Positions 36,384-45,629 are shown, counted from the stretch's first letter. The stretch: 64,000 bases of DNA from an uncultured Prevotella sp. (GCA_900557405.1 USSF01000001.1:15428-79427); one strand, 5' to 3'. The notes: a model not told the origin generated them from the sequence alone. A program made the numbers and translations.

Positions 36384-36989
36384 CTATTTTATCTGTTTCA
36401 GAGCCAGCTTCACTACTTGTTCCACAGGCATTTGCGGATTTTCCGAGAGTATTGCCGACACCACCTTTGCCGATGGCGCGGGGGCGAAGCCGAGCATGGT
36501 GAGCGCACCGATGGCCTCGTCGTGCACCTCCTTGTTCACAGCCATCGCCGGAGCCGCCGTGCCCGCAGGCATTGCGCCGCCGAAGTCAGCCGTGGCAATC
36601 TTGTCCTTCAGGTCCACGATGATTCTCTGTGCCGTGCGCAGTCCGATGCCCTTCACGGTCTTGAGCAGCTTCTCGTTGCCCGTGGCAATGACGTTGCACA
36701 GTTCCGCCGGCGACATTGCCGAGAGAATCATCCTTGCCGTGTTGGCTCCCACGCCCGACACGGTGATGAGCAGCAGGAACATCTCGCGTTCCTGCCTGTT
36801 GGCGAATCCGAAAAGCACGTGTGCATCTTCCCTGATGCTCTCAAAGACATACAGCTTCACGTCCTTCTTGTTCTGTATGCCGCTATAGGTGTTGAGCGAG
36901 ATGTTCATGCCGTAGCCAACGCCGTGTGCTTCCACTACGGCGTATGCAGGCGTCACTTCGGTCAGCTCGCCCTTGATGTATTCTATCAT
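36384..36989 (-). CDS. ruvA: Holliday junction branch migration protein RuvA
   Basis: Holliday-junction-binding subunit of RuvABC, 201 residues, normal length. Domain I (OB fold) covers residues 1-65 ([20 protein letters not shown]). Two helix-hairpin-helix motifs follow, [14 protein letters not shown] and [18 protein letters not shown] flexible linker leads to domain III ([15 protein letters not shown]), which contacts RuvB. It is the first gene of a two-gene operon with sprA. ruvB and ruvC are not in the window. No promoter with good spacing was identified in the A+T-rich upstream stretch. Confidence 0.97.
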   Translation of the reverse strand: MIEYIKGELTEVTPAYAVVEAHGVGYGMNISLNTYSGIQNKKDVKLYVFESIREDAHVLFGFANRQEREMFLLLITVSGVGANTARMILSAMSPAELCNVIATGNEKLLKTVKGIGLRTAQRIIVDLKDKIATADFGGAMPAGTAAPAMAVNKEVHDEAIGALTMLGFAPAPSAKVVSAILSENPQMPVEQVVKLALKQIK

Positions 36990-37163
36990 AAAAAGAAAAA
37001 ATTTGTATATACAATAATATTAACGCCATTTATATATATATATTGTGTGGGCGGCATTAAATTATTGGTTCGGTTTTCCTGATTTGTACGAAAAACCAGA
37101 GGATAATCCGAAAGCCCTGTACTTATATGTGGAAAACAAGCCGGCATTATTTCCCGTCAAACG

Positions 37164-37207
37164 TCAGTATCTCCCCGTGAAACAATCAGTATTTCCCCGT
37201 GAAACAA
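37164..37207. repeat. 22-bp tandem repeat containing CCCCGTGAAACAA
   Basis: Two units starting TCAGTAT and ending GTGAAACAA differ at one position. A degenerate earlier unit (TTATTTCCCGTCAAACG) precedes them and the next TCAGTA follows. The GTGAAACA end resembles a half parS site, but the other half does not match. Confidence 0.85.
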
Positions 37208-37236
37208 TCAGTACCAGAAAAGTGCAGCGCCCTGGT

Positions 37237-37280
37237 ACCAACAGTGCAGCACTGCTGCACCAACAGTGTAACACTGCTGC
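37237..37280. repeat. 22-bp tandem repeat containing AGTGCAGCACTGCTGC
   Basis: Two units starting ACCAACAGTG and ending ACTGCTGC differ at two positions. Each is nearly self-complementary (GTGCAGC ACT GCTGCAC across a unit boundary), so hairpins can form on either strand. Confidence 0.85.
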
Positions 37281-37391
37281 ACTGACAATATAACATAGCT
37301 ATACGGCACGTATACCAATGCTCCGTTTGTCATGTCTGGATATACAAATGGCTGTTTTGAAACCTATTTGGGAAATAAAAAATGAAAAACA

Positions 37392-37422
37392 TTTGTATGA
37401 AACGCATATTTTTGTATTTTTG
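37392..37422 (+). promoter_or_regulatory. Complete promoter of the 720-aa cargo gene
   Basis: TTTG (37392-37395), a 19-bp spacer and TATTTTTG (37415-37422) match the consensus exactly. The leader is about 60 nt. Confidence 0.8.
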
Positions 37423-37488
37423 CAACCGAAAAGCCCTACAATTAATACAGACGTATATTAAATAATCATTATTAACCACACATCGCGT

Positions 37489-39651
37489 ATGAAAAAGATC
37501 TTTTCACTATTATTGGCGGCTGTCGCTTTCCTGCCCGTATCGGCGCAGGAGAACGAGACGCCGGAGTTCTACGGAAACATCATCTGGCAGGACGATTTCC
37601 AGAACGATTATGACAGCAGGATGGGAGTGTACTCATTCCCGGGCAAGGCCGAAGGGTTCAAGTTCACGCCGCTCGTGCAAGGCGCGAATTTCAATGCCAA
37701 CGGCAACGGAATCATGGACGGCAACGACTACTGGTTCCTCTATACCGGTTTGGACGACTATCTCGGAGTGAATTACACGCAGCTATACCACTTCGACATG
37801 AACACGTGGCAGATTGTGAAGCCTATACCCGACGTGCCGGACAACTTCATTGCCAATGATTTCACGTATGACTACAAGAACAAGAAATTCTACGGTCTCT
37901 GCGCCACGGAGAAATACAAAGTGGAGAACGAGCTCTGCGAGATGGACTTTTCCAATCCGCAGGTGGCATCCAAGGGCAGGATTCATCTTGCCGACATCCC
38001 CGACAGCACGTATATGACCCTCTCTGCCGATGCCGAAGGCCAGCTGTATGCCATATCAAGTAACGGATGTCTCGTGAAGCTCGACCATGAGGCAAACCCA
38101 ACCTTCGTGTGCGACCTCTTCAAGGGACAGCTGAAGATGTGCGACAGAGTGCAGAGCGCCACGTTTGACATAAAGACCGGAATCCTCTATTGGGCAGCGC
38201 AGGTGTATGACCAGAACAACAACGGAAAGCTCATCAGCGCCCTTTATTCCATCGACGTCAACACCCACGAGATGAAGAAGATAGTGGACTTCCCGTTGAA
38301 TGCACAGGTAGTCTCGCTATACGTGAAGCGCCAGATGGTGAGCGACGGAGCACCGGGCGAAGTGGGCGAGATAGGCAAGGACTTCGAGGGCGGTTCGCTG
38401 ACCGGAAACATCACGTTCACCGCACCGACGAAGACAGCCGACGGAAAGGAACTTACGGGCGAACTGACCTATGAGGTGAAGACTGCAAGCAAGGTGCTCA
38501 AGACCGGCACTGCACAGGCAGGAGCACAGGTAAGCGCCCCCGTGACGCTCGACGCCGAAGGCGAGGTGCGCTTCATCGTGGCATGCTCCAACGCCGAGGG
38601 CAGAGGAATGGAGAAGGCATACACATCATATATAGGATTCGACCAGACCACGGCTCCGAAGAACGTGACGACAAAGTTTGACGCCGACGGAAACGTGAAG
38701 CTTACATGGGAGAAGCCCGAGGCAACGCTCAACGGCGGCTATGCCGACATGGACGCACTGAAGTATGATGTGGTGTGCTACAGGCTCGGTGCCCCTACGC
38801 AGACCGTGGCAGAGAACATCACCGCGAGGGAATTCTCAAAGACACTGCCTGCCGAGAAATACTACAAATACAACTTCGGCATCATCGCCAAGAACGATAC
38901 ACACAAGTCGGAAGTGGCGTTCGGCGACGACTTCGCCTACGGTCCGGCAAAAGACGTGACCGAGGACCAGCCATACGCCGAGGACTTCAACCAGATACAG
39001 TCGTTCAACGAATACACAGCGCTCGACCTCAACAAGGACAAGAAGGTGGTAGACCTCACCGAGAGCGTGGGCGTAGCATTCTATTACGGATTCTGGGGAT
39101 ACAGCCGTACGTATAGCAACAATGACGGCAGGGCGATATTCTATATGTCAGACAGCGACTCACAGTGTGACGACTGGCTGCTCACCCCGATGCTCAATCT
39201 GAAGGCAGGTCAGAAATACGACCTCGAATTCGAGATGTGGCGCGAGACCGAACACCTCAACGACCAGGCAGACGTGGCGTTCGGCGAAGGCTACGACCCT
39301 GCAGTCTACACACAGGTGCTCTCCACATTCAAACCGGACTATCTCGACAAGGAGAACGACGGCAAACCTACAGTCTACAAGACCACACTCGCCCCGGCAA
39401 AGGACGGCAGATACATGGTGGGCTTCCACATCACCACACTCCCATTCAAGGGCGGAAGTGTTTATCTCGACAATGTGAAGCTCTCCGTGAACAAGCCGAC
39501 GGGCATCACCACAGTGGACAACTCCGCTGCCGCCGCCCTTCATGATGTCTACACTCCGAGCGGAGTCCTCGTAGGCAAGGGAATGCAGTCTGTCGGCCGT
39601 CTGCCAAAGGGAATCTACATCGTGAACGGCAAGAAGATTGTCAAGAAATAA
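37489..39651 (+). CDS. Secreted multidomain protein with T9SS-type tail
   Basis: Exported protein of 720 residues. It has a signal peptide (MKKIFSLLLAAVAFLPVSAQ), then a beta-propeller-like part (residues about 30-290, with repeated FYGLC/LYAIS/LYWAA strands), a fibronectin-III-like segment (TAPKNVTTKFDADGNVKLTW, near 390), and a jelly-roll segment like the cleaved-adhesin/choice-of-anchor type (about 500-660, DDWLLTPMLNLKAGQKYDLE). It ends in a T9SS type A tail (GVLVGKGMQSVGRLPKGIYI to IVKK). The cleaved-adhesin-like domain is common in surface proteases and adhesins, but I see no protease domain here, so adhesion or binding is only a guess. It has its own promoter and a strong terminator. 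Confidence 0.82.
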   Translation: MKKIFSLLLAAVAFLPVSAQENETPEFYGNIIWQDDFQNDYDSRMGVYSFPGKAEGFKFTPLVQGANFNANGNGIMDGNDYWFLYTGLDDYLGVNYTQLYHFDMNTWQIVKPIPDVPDNFIANDFTYDYKNKKFYGLCATEKYKVENELCEMDFSNPQVASKGRIHLADIPDSTYMTLSADAEGQLYAISSNGCLVKLDHEANPTFVCDLFKGQLKMCDRVQSATFDIKTGILYWAAQVYDQNNNGKLISALYSIDVNTHEMKKIVDFPLNAQVVSLYVKRQMVSDGAPGEVGEIGKDFEGGSLTGNITFTAPTKTADGKELTGELTYEVKTASKVLKTGTAQAGAQVSAPVTLDAEGEVRFIVACSNAEGRGMEKAYTSYIGFDQTTAPKNVTTKFDADGNVKLTWEKPEATLNGGYADMDALKYDVVCYRLGAPTQTVAENITAREFSKTLPAEKYYKYNFGIIAKNDTHKSEVAFGDDFAYGPAKDVTEDQPYAEDFNQIQSFNEYTALDLNKDKKVVDLTESVGVAFYYGFWGYSRTYSNNDGRAIFYMSDSDSQCDDWLLTPMLNLKAGQKYDLEFEMWRETEHLNDQADVAFGEGYDPAVYTQVLSTFKPDYLDKENDGKPTVYKTTLAPAKDGRYMVGFHITTLPFKGGSVYLDNVKLSVNKPTGITTVDNSAAAALHDVYTPSGVLVGKGMQSVGRLPKGIYIVNGKKIVKK

Positions 39652-39698
39652 ACCATACCATAGTCTGCCTGCCAGGCAGCAGACTTGATAAAACAACA

Positions 39699-39744
39699 GG
39701 GAACCGGGGAAAGCTTGCGTCAGGCAAGACTATCCCCGGTTCCC
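39699..39744 (+). terminator. Terminator of the 720-aa cargo gene
   Basis: A 12-bp stem GGGAACCGGGGA/TCCCCGGTTCCC with an inner CTTGC/GCAAG stem is followed by TTTTTT. It begins 47 bp after the stop codon. Confidence 0.92.
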
Positions 39745-39780
39745 TTTTTTGCTGAAAATATTGTCCTCATACCCTCACCT

Positions 39781-39906
39781 TTACCCTCACACCATCACCT
39801 TTACCCTCACACCATCATTTTTACCCTCACACCCTCACCCTTACCCTCACCATTGAAACCCCGATAAACAGGGCGTTTCAGCCGGATTGTGAGGGTGTGA
39901 GGGTAA
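39781..39906. repeat. Dispersed palindromic GTGAGGG element, copy 2, with 20-bp array
   Basis: The core 39841-39906 matches copy 1 (reverse complement of 23719-23784) at 65 of 66 positions. The same perfect 18-bp inverted repeat flanks it (39821-39838 with 39889-39906). Three 20-bp direct repeats beginning TTACCCTCAC (39781, 39801, 39821) lead into it. A poly-A/T stretch follows. Confidence 0.9.
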
Positions 39907-40216
39907 TAAAATAAAAAAAAGTTTTTTATTATATTGTAACTTGAATGGAGGGAATCCGCCGGCAGATGCTATGGAGTATTCCTGTCATTTCAGAAAACAA
40001 TACCAGATAGTATTCAACAACGAATATTAGATGAAGAATTATGGGATACACGATGACGAAGTCAGGAAAAAGTTCCCCGCAAAGATAAAAAAAAGCAGAC
40101 AGCGTGGGCTATTCATAATATATATTGTATATTTGCCGAGTCTTTGCGCCGTCGGGCGCTGACGGCGTATGAACGAAACGGGAAATCTGATAAAAAGAAA
40201 AGAATAATCTGATAAA
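39907..40216. other. Upstream region of the C10 protease gene
   Basis: A+T-rich, no gene seen. It contains the candidate -7 box at 40128 and, in the leader, a 7-bp hairpin CGCCGTC/GACGGCG (40147-40153 with 40161-40167). That hairpin could affect translation or stability of the protease message. Confidence 0.5.
40128..40136 (+). promoter_or_regulatory. -7 box of the C10 protease gene
   Basis: TATATTTGC fits TAnnTTTG. The leader would be about 75 nt. No TTTG is seen at the -33 position. Confidence 0.45.
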
Positions 40217-42562
40217 ATGAAAAAGATACTATTATCAATTGCACTTGTCTTAGGTGTGCCGGCAATGCTCTTTGCCGACAGGATACCGGCCGACAAGGCC
40301 CTCCGCATCGCGAGGGAGTTTGTGGGAAGCAGCGTTCCCTCCAGTATGATGAAGCAGGCGTGTATCAGGGAAATTCCGGTGCTCGCCTCGCAGACCGACG
40401 GACATTACGTGTTCAATGTGGGCAGGGGCAACGGCTACGTGGTCGTTGCCGGCGACGATATGGTGAAGGATGCCGTGTTGGGATATGCCGACAGTGGGAC
40501 GTTCGCCGAGGGCGACATGCCGGAGAACCTGCGCTGGTGGCTAGCCGAATACGACAGGCAGATAGCCTACATGCAGCAGCACAAGGCGGAATTTGAAAGC
40601 AGTCCCACGGCGACAGACGGTGCCGCCACCACGAATAAATACAAGGAGATTCTACCGCTGGTCAAGGCAAAATGGAACCAGGACTACCCATACAACATGA
40701 AATGCCCCGAGGTGAATGGCAAACAATGTCCCACAGGATGCGTAGCCACCGCCCTGGCACAGATAATGTATTACAACAAATGGCCCGAGACAGGTGTCGG
40801 CACATACGAGGGGACGGACTATGCGGCGCTCCACTTCGACTGGGGCAGCATGGTGGACGACTACGGCAAGGGCAGTACGCCCGAATCCAGAGAAGCCGTC
40901 TCCACGCTGATGGCAGCCCTGGGCAATGCCATGGACATGTGCTATGACCAGGGGGCAAGCGGAACGACAAACGAGGAGGCATACAACGGAATTGTCCGGA
41001 ATTTCGGATATACCAAGGCACTGATAGTTGCACGCGAAAGCATGGAACCGGCATGGGACAAATACATCTATTATGAGCTGTCGCAGAACCGCCCCGTATA
41101 TTATTCCGGAGCTACGGCGCAGTTTGAAGGACACGCTTTCGTCTGCGACGGCTTCCGCGACGGCTTCCTGCATATCAACTGGGGATGGGGCGGTGTTGCC
41201 GAGGGATATTTCCGGAGCTCCGCTATGAATCCGCCCGTACAGGGTATCGGAGGCAGCAAGGGCGACGGCTTCAATTTCTATCAGGAAATCATCACCAACC
41301 TATATAACCCGAATGACGAAACGCAGAAGTTCATGATCGGCGTGACTGACAATGACCTGAATCTGGACAAACTGGAGGCGACAGGCGACGATGCACTGGC
41401 AGTCAGCGGTTCCATCTCCGTCATGACCGATGAGGCGGCGTATAGCCTCGGCCTGAGAATCACGGACGAGAGCGGCAACGAGACATTCATAAAGGAAAGC
41501 AACCGGAGAGACCCTGAGGGCGGAGTGGACGAGGGCTTCAGCATCAGTCTGAAGGATTTCCCCATTGCCGACGGCACATACCGCGTAGCTCCGGCAGTCT
41601 ACGGTGCCGACAGCAAGACATGGAACGACGTGATGGCACTGAAATACTCCGTCACCACATCATATACGGCCACAGTGGCAGACGGCAAAATCACCTTCAC
41701 CCCGGGAGCTGCGGGGAGAATAGAGGTGAGCGACATGGAGGTGCCCGAACTTATGTATCCTGGCGAGAAAGCCACAGTAAAGGCGAAAATCAAATGCGTG
41801 TCGGGACAGGACTTCAACAAGAAGCTCTATATAGGATTCCTAAAGGGCGACGAACCGCTGCTCTTCCAACAGGAAAACGATGCGGTAAGCGTATTTGAGG
41901 GAATGACGACAGAAATGAGCCTCGACGTTACGGCGCCGAAGGAAAAGGGAGAATACAAGATTGCCCTCTTTACGATTGCCGGAGGGCGCGAGGTGCAGCT
42001 GACTGATTACCAGACTACGAACATTGTGGAGCGTGGAGCCGTACTTGTAGTGAGCAGCCCTCTGACCATTGCCAACAACAACTATTATAACGTTGACCCT
42101 GACAACTTCACGCTGAAGGCAAAGGTGAGATGCACAGTGAAGAATTTCAACGACGAACTGAGATTTGTGGTCTTTGATCCGGAGACCCACGAAGAGGTGT
42201 GTCATATTTCCGCGGTGTCGGCAATAGACCTGAATCTGACAAAGACGCTGACCATAACCGGACAACTGACCGGTACGAAGCCCGGCTACATGTATTACGG
42301 GCGCATCCATCAGAAAGACGATCTGGGCAGATGGAAAGAGGTGAAGTCGAACAAGGCAAGCACGAAGCTTACCAACAACGTGACGTTCAGGACTGCCGAG
42401 CCTTCTTCCATCCTGGATGTGCATTCTGATGCCGCCGAAGGCGACGGCATGCTGTATTCTGCCGACGGCCGCTGTGTGGGTAGGGTAGGCGAGGCTAGCA
42501 GTCTGCCAGAAGGACTGTATCTCGTGAAGAAAGCCGGCAAGTGGATCAGGATAAGGAAATAG
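40217..42562 (+). CDS. C10 family cysteine protease (streptopain/interpain type) with T9SS-type tail
   Basis: Secreted papain-fold protease of 781 residues. After the signal peptide (to about residue 20) comes a Spi/C10 propeptide (to about 145). The catalytic domain has Cys175 in QCPTGCVATALAQIMYYNKW and His306 in FEGHAFVCDGF, with the conserved LHINWGWGG close behind. Beta-sandwich domains fill residues 370-720, and the tail (GMLYSADGRCVGRV, LPEGLYLV, ending WIRIRK) is a T9SS-type sorting domain. Interpain A of Prevotella intermedia (868 residues) has the same arrangement and degrades host proteins. Activation is expected by removal of the propeptide. The catalytic pair is intact, so the enzyme should be active. 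Confidence 0.92.
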   Translation: MKKILLSIALVLGVPAMLFADRIPADKALRIAREFVGSSVPSSMMKQACIREIPVLASQTDGHYVFNVGRGNGYVVVAGDDMVKDAVLGYADSGTFAEGDMPENLRWWLAEYDRQIAYMQQHKAEFESSPTATDGAATTNKYKEILPLVKAKWNQDYPYNMKCPEVNGKQCPTGCVATALAQIMYYNKWPETGVGTYEGTDYAALHFDWGSMVDDYGKGSTPESREAVSTLMAALGNAMDMCYDQGASGTTNEEAYNGIVRNFGYTKALIVARESMEPAWDKYIYYELSQNRPVYYSGATAQFEGHAFVCDGFRDGFLHINWGWGGVAEGYFRSSAMNPPVQGIGGSKGDGFNFYQEIITNLYNPNDETQKFMIGVTDNDLNLDKLEATGDDALAVSGSISVMTDEAAYSLGLRITDESGNETFIKESNRRDPEGGVDEGFSISLKDFPIADGTYRVAPAVYGADSKTWNDVMALKYSVTTSYTATVADGKITFTPGAAGRIEVSDMEVPELMYPGEKATVKAKIKCVSGQDFNKKLYIGFLKGDEPLLFQQENDAVSVFEGMTTEMSLDVTAPKEKGEYKIALFTIAGGREVQLTDYQTTNIVERGAVLVVSSPLTIANNNYYNVDPDNFTLKAKVRCTVKNFNDELRFVVFDPETHEEVCHISAVSAIDLNLTKTLTITGQLTGTKPGYMYYGRIHQKDDLGRWKEVKSNKASTKLTNNVTFRTAEPSSILDVHSDAAEGDGMLYSADGRCVGRVGEASSLPEGLYLVKKAGKWIRIRK

Positions 42563-42608
42563 ACTTGTCTTGATGAATACGGGCAGGAGCTTTTGATTCA
42601 AGAGTTTC

Positions 42609-42687
42609 TATCAAGAATTAGAGAATCAGAGATTTATTCCATTGTGCATTTGCAGATGGAAATTCTCTGATTCTCTAATTCTTGATA
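42609..42687 (+). terminator. 24-bp perfect inverted repeat after the C10 protease
   Basis: The arms 42609-42632 and 42664-42687 pair perfectly over 24 bp around a 31-nt loop, 46 bp after the stop codon. It has an A-rich rather than T-rich end. It may terminate, or protect the 3' end of the message. Part of the arm resembles 23853-23872 (18 of 20). Confidence 0.7.
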
Positions 42688-42710
42688 AATAAAATATCCG
42701 ATTCTTTATA

Positions 42711-42740
42711 AAAGGAAACCGGTTCCGGACGGCTTCCTTT
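42711..42740 (-). terminator. Terminator of the pectate lyase gene
   Basis: On the minus strand AAAGGAAGCCG pairs with CGGTTTCCTTT (one G-U) around a loop of 8 nt and is followed by TTTA. It starts immediately after the stop codon. Confidence 0.75.
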
Positions 42741-42741
42741 A

Positions 42742-43998
42742 TTATCTCATGATTTTCTTGTTCACCGTTCTTCCGTCGGCATACGTCATCTTCATGATGT
42801 TGATGCCGGGCACGGGAGAAGCGATTTCCGTGCCGTCCATATTATAATAGGTGATGCTTACGGGTGTTCCGGCTGCTGAGGCGGTGGCGTTCTCTATGCC
42901 GTCGGTCATGGAGGTGATGTCGAGTGTGGCTCCGGCACCGTTCTCAGGGTTTGTCAATACCTCTTCCACCATACTGCTGTCGTAAGCCTTCAGCGTGTAG
43001 TGGGCTGACGGGATGAAGTATTCCGCACTGCCCGACTTGCTCTGGAAGTCTCCGGCGTTGAGGTTGCCCACAGTGGTGATGTTGTAGTCCTTCTTGCCGC
43101 TCTTCGTGGCGTAGTTCTTCCATGGTGTCTTCTTTGCGGCAGCGCTCGTGAAGGCGTTGTTCTCCACGTATATGTTCGATTTGTATCCGTAGCCGATGCA
43201 GTAGTGGGCGTTGGAGCTGGAGTAGAGACAGTTCTGGATGTGTACCTGTCCGTATCTCACACGCGGCATGCGCTCCGAGCAGCCCTCGTCCCACCAGCAG
43301 TTGGCGAATGTGGTGCGCAGGTGTCCGTTGTCCTCCGAACGGCTGTCGCTGTTTCCCCAGAGGTCGCAGTTGCGGTGGTCGTCGGCCCCGCCGCTGCCGC
43401 CTGCCCAAGGTTCGATGAGATAGCGGAATCGGCACCACGTGACGCAGATGTTGTCAGACCCGTTCACGCAGTCGAAGTTGCCGTCCACGCCGTCCTGGAA
43501 ATCGCAGTGGTCCACCCAGATGTATGTGGAGCCGGCAATGGTGAGGTTATCGTTGCCGTCGATGTCGTAGGCACCGGCACTCTTGAAGATGAGGTTTCTC
43601 AGGATGATGTTCTTGCACGAAGACAGCTGCAGGATGCCCGTCTCGCTGCCCTTCGACGAATGCTTGGAGTTGACGAGCGTGGCCCCTTTCATGCCTATAA
43701 TAGTCTTGTTCTGAGCGCCCTTCACGCTGTTCAGTCCCGTGAATTCAATCTCGCCCTCCACGTAGATAATCTTCTTGTCCGTACCCTTCAGGGCGTTCAT
43801 GAGTTCGGTCTTGGTCTTCACCGTCACCTTCGTTCCGCCCTCGCCGCCGGTTACGTTTCCGCCCACCGTGGCCCAGCCCAGAGGCGCATTGAGGTCGTAT
43901 GGCGACAGCTGGTCTGTCCATCCGGCATTAGCCGTGATGCTTCCCGTTGCCATCATCATTGCGACGGCAAGGAATTTTGAAATAACATTTTTTTTCAT
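42742..43998 (-). CDS. Pectate lyase (polysaccharide lyase family 1) with T9SS-type tail
   Basis: Right-handed beta-helix lyase of 418 residues that cleaves de-esterified homogalacturonan by beta-elimination. Family-1 signatures are YIWVDHCDFQDGVDGNFDC (WVDH motif plus calcium ligands), the SRSEDNGHLRTTFANCWWDE strand and SERMPRVRYGQVHIQNCLY with the catalytic arginine. The signal peptide is MKKNVISKFLAVAMMMATGSITANA. The C-terminus (VSITYYNMDGTEIASPVPGI to KKIMR) is a T9SS-type tail, so it should act at the cell surface. The frame is open to 44067, but the -7 box at 44021 and the signal peptide favour 43998; an ATG two codons earlier is also possible. Confidence 0.9.
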   Translation of the reverse strand: MKKNVISKFLAVAMMMATGSITANAGWTDQLSPYDLNAPLGWATVGGNVTGGEGGTKVTVKTKTELMNALKGTDKKIIYVEGEIEFTGLNSVKGAQNKTIIGMKGATLVNSKHSSKGSETGILQLSSCKNIILRNLIFKSAGAYDIDGNDNLTIAGSTYIWVDHCDFQDGVDGNFDCVNGSDNICVTWCRFRYLIEPWAGGSGGADDHRNCDLWGNSDSRSEDNGHLRTTFANCWWDEGCSERMPRVRYGQVHIQNCLYSSSNAHYCIGYGYKSNIYVENNAFTSAAAKKTPWKNYATKSGKKDYNITTVGNLNAGDFQSKSGSAEYFIPSAHYTLKAYDSSMVEEVLTNPENGAGATLDITSMTDGIENATASAAGTPVSITYYNMDGTEIASPVPGINIMKMTYADGRTVNKKIMR

Positions 43999-44020
43999 CG
44001 TCATTGATTTGTTTTGCGCT

Positions 44021-44029
44021 GCAAATATA
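44021..44029 (-). promoter_or_regulatory. -7 box of the pectate lyase gene
   Basis: Minus-strand TATATTTGC fits TAnnTTTG, giving a start of transcription near 44015 and a short leader. This excludes the upstream in-frame ATG at 44067. Confidence 0.5.
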
Positions 44030-44115
44030 CTAAAATATTCGCAACGCATTCCTGTTGAGTCCGACAAACTGCATTTTTTACAGCCTTTAACCTAATGTGG
44101 TTGGCTTGAAATATA

Positions 44116-44168
44116 AAAAAGAAGATTTCAGGATTCTCTTGGTCAGGAGTTTCTGAAATCTTCTTTTT
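44116..44168 (-). terminator. Terminator of the gltD-like gene
   Basis: A perfect 16-bp stem (44116-44131 with 44153-44168) is followed on the minus strand by TTTTTTAT. It begins 34 bp past the stop codon. Confidence 0.92.
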
Positions 44169-44202
44169 CGTATTGTCGTTCCGGATGCCCGGGGCGGATG
44201 TA

Positions 44203-45558
44203 TTATTTCTGGTCTTCCGGTTTCTTCAGTTCGCCGCCCTTATTGATGGATTCCATGAGCTTCATGGCGTCCACATATTGGGCAATGCCTTCGGCTACCT
44301 GTTTGGCATCGCGCATGGCGAGAACCACCGTAGACGGACGGTTCACCACGTCGCCGCCGGCAAACACTCCCTTGCGGGTGGTCATGCCATAGGGCTTCTC
44401 GCGGGTCAGTACGTAGCCGCGGTCGTCCACGTCGATGCCCGTTGTGGTGGACACGATACGGCTCTCGGGGGCGGAGCCTACAGCCATTATTACGAAGTCG
44501 GCCTTCTCCGTGCGGCGTTCGCCGTTGCATTCGATTACCACCTCGTTGAGTCTGCCGTTGTCGTTGTGTATCTCCACGATGTTGGATTGCCAGCTGAACT
44601 TCACGCCTTCTTCCACAGCTTCCTCGTATTCGGAATGGAGGGCGCTCATCTCGTTTATAGTGCGGCGGTATACCACCTCCACGTGGCTTGCCCCGATGCG
44701 CACGGCGGTTCTGGCGGCATCCAAGGCGGTGTTTCCACAGCCTATCACGAACACGCGGTCGCCTTCGTGCACCACGATTTCGTCGCGGCTCATGTTGCCT
44801 TCGTTGTAGAGACTCACGCGGCGTAGGAACCATATCGCCTGGCGCACGCCCTTGAGGTCGCTGCCCGGGATTTCGAGCTTCTGTGGCCTGCCTGTACCGG
44901 TGCCCATGAAGATTGCGTCATAGCCGAGTTCGAAGAGCTTGTCGATGGTCAGTTCGTCATTGCCCACGGTGGTGTTGCAGTGGAAGACCACTCCCAGCTC
45001 CTCTATCTTCTTTATCTCACGGCGCACGATGTCCTTCGGCAGACGGTATTCCGGAATGCCGAACATCAGAACTCCGCCCGGCTCCGGTTCCATCTCGAAG
45101 ATTTCCACATTGAAGCCCTGGCGCGCCAGGTCGCCGGCGATGGTGAGTCCGGCAGGGCCCGAACCGATGACGGCAATCTTGCCCCTCGTCTTGGGCAGCA
45201 GGTTCTCGCGGATGAGGCCCATGTCACCGTCGAAGTCGGCTATGAAGCGCTCCAGCTTGCCCACTCGGATGCCCTGTCCCTTCTTGTTGAGCACGCAGTG
45301 GCCTTCGCACTGTTTCTCATGTGGGCATACGCGTCCGCATACGGCGGGCAGGTTGCTCTTGCTGTTTATGATGTTCATGGCATTGCCGAGGTTTCCCATC
45401 GACAACTCATGTATCCAGTCCGGTATGTCGTGGCTTATTGGGCATCCTTTCTTGCACTGCGGAATCTTGCAGTGGAGGCAGCGTTTGGCCTCGTTGATGG
45501 CTTCAAGCATGGTATAGCCCCCGTTTACTTCCTGAAATAATTTGTTTTCCTGTTCCAT
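44203..45558 (-). CDS. GltD-like NADPH-dependent flavin oxidoreductase (glutamate synthase small subunit homologue)
   Basis: Cytoplasmic 451-residue iron-sulfur flavoprotein. The N-terminal cluster region has CLHCKIPQCKKGCP (residues 27-40) and CGRVCPHEKQCEGHC. The first dinucleotide fold is IAVIGSGPAGLTIAGDLA (FAD), the second VFVIGCGNTALDAARTA (NADPH), and the C-terminal GVFAGGDVVNRPSTVVLA closes the FAD site. It is of the GltA/NfnB-like short type. No gltB large subunit and no NfnA-type ferredoxin reductase are adjacent, so glutamate synthase activity is not shown by context. It is flanked by unrelated pectinase genes and has its own terminator and -7 box. Confidence 0.88.
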   Translation of the reverse strand: MEQENKLFQEVNGGYTMLEAINEAKRCLHCKIPQCKKGCPISHDIPDWIHELSMGNLGNAMNIINSKSNLPAVCGRVCPHEKQCEGHCVLNKKGQGIRVGKLERFIADFDGDMGLIRENLLPKTRGKIAVIGSGPAGLTIAGDLARQGFNVEIFEMEPEPGGVLMFGIPEYRLPKDIVRREIKKIEELGVVFHCNTTVGNDELTIDKLFELGYDAIFMGTGTGRPQKLEIPGSDLKGVRQAIWFLRRVSLYNEGNMSRDEIVVHEGDRVFVIGCGNTALDAARTAVRIGASHVEVVYRRTINEMSALHSEYEEAVEEGVKFSWQSNIVEIHNDNGRLNEVVIECNGERRTEKADFVIMAVGSAPESRIVSTTTGIDVDDRGYVLTREKPYGMTTRKGVFAGGDVVNRPSTVVLAMRDAKQVAEGIAQYVDAMKLMESINKGGELKKPEDQK

Positions 45559-45629
45559 AATTATTCGTTTCCTTTGGTTGCAATGGAAATATTGCAGTTG
45601 ATCTTATACAAGAATCCATTCTATATTTT

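Larger units (their letters stand above)
36990..37488. other. Intergenic region with two 22-bp tandem arrays and a promoter
   Basis: This 499-bp gap lies between divergent ruvA and the 720-aa cargo gene. It holds two different 22-bp direct-repeat pairs (37164-37207 and 37237-37280), joined by a GTACCAG/CTGGTAC stem (37211-37217 with 37232-37238), and the consensus promoter of the cargo gene. No coding sequence is credible here. Confidence 0.7.

Noticed and set aside
37171-37207. Two parS sites
   Set aside because: Only the GTGAAACA half matches; 11-12 of 16 positions is too weak and the location is 19 kb from parAB.
37164-37280. CRISPR array
   Set aside because: Units are directly adjacent 22-bp tandem repeats without spacers, only two per family, and no cas genes are present.
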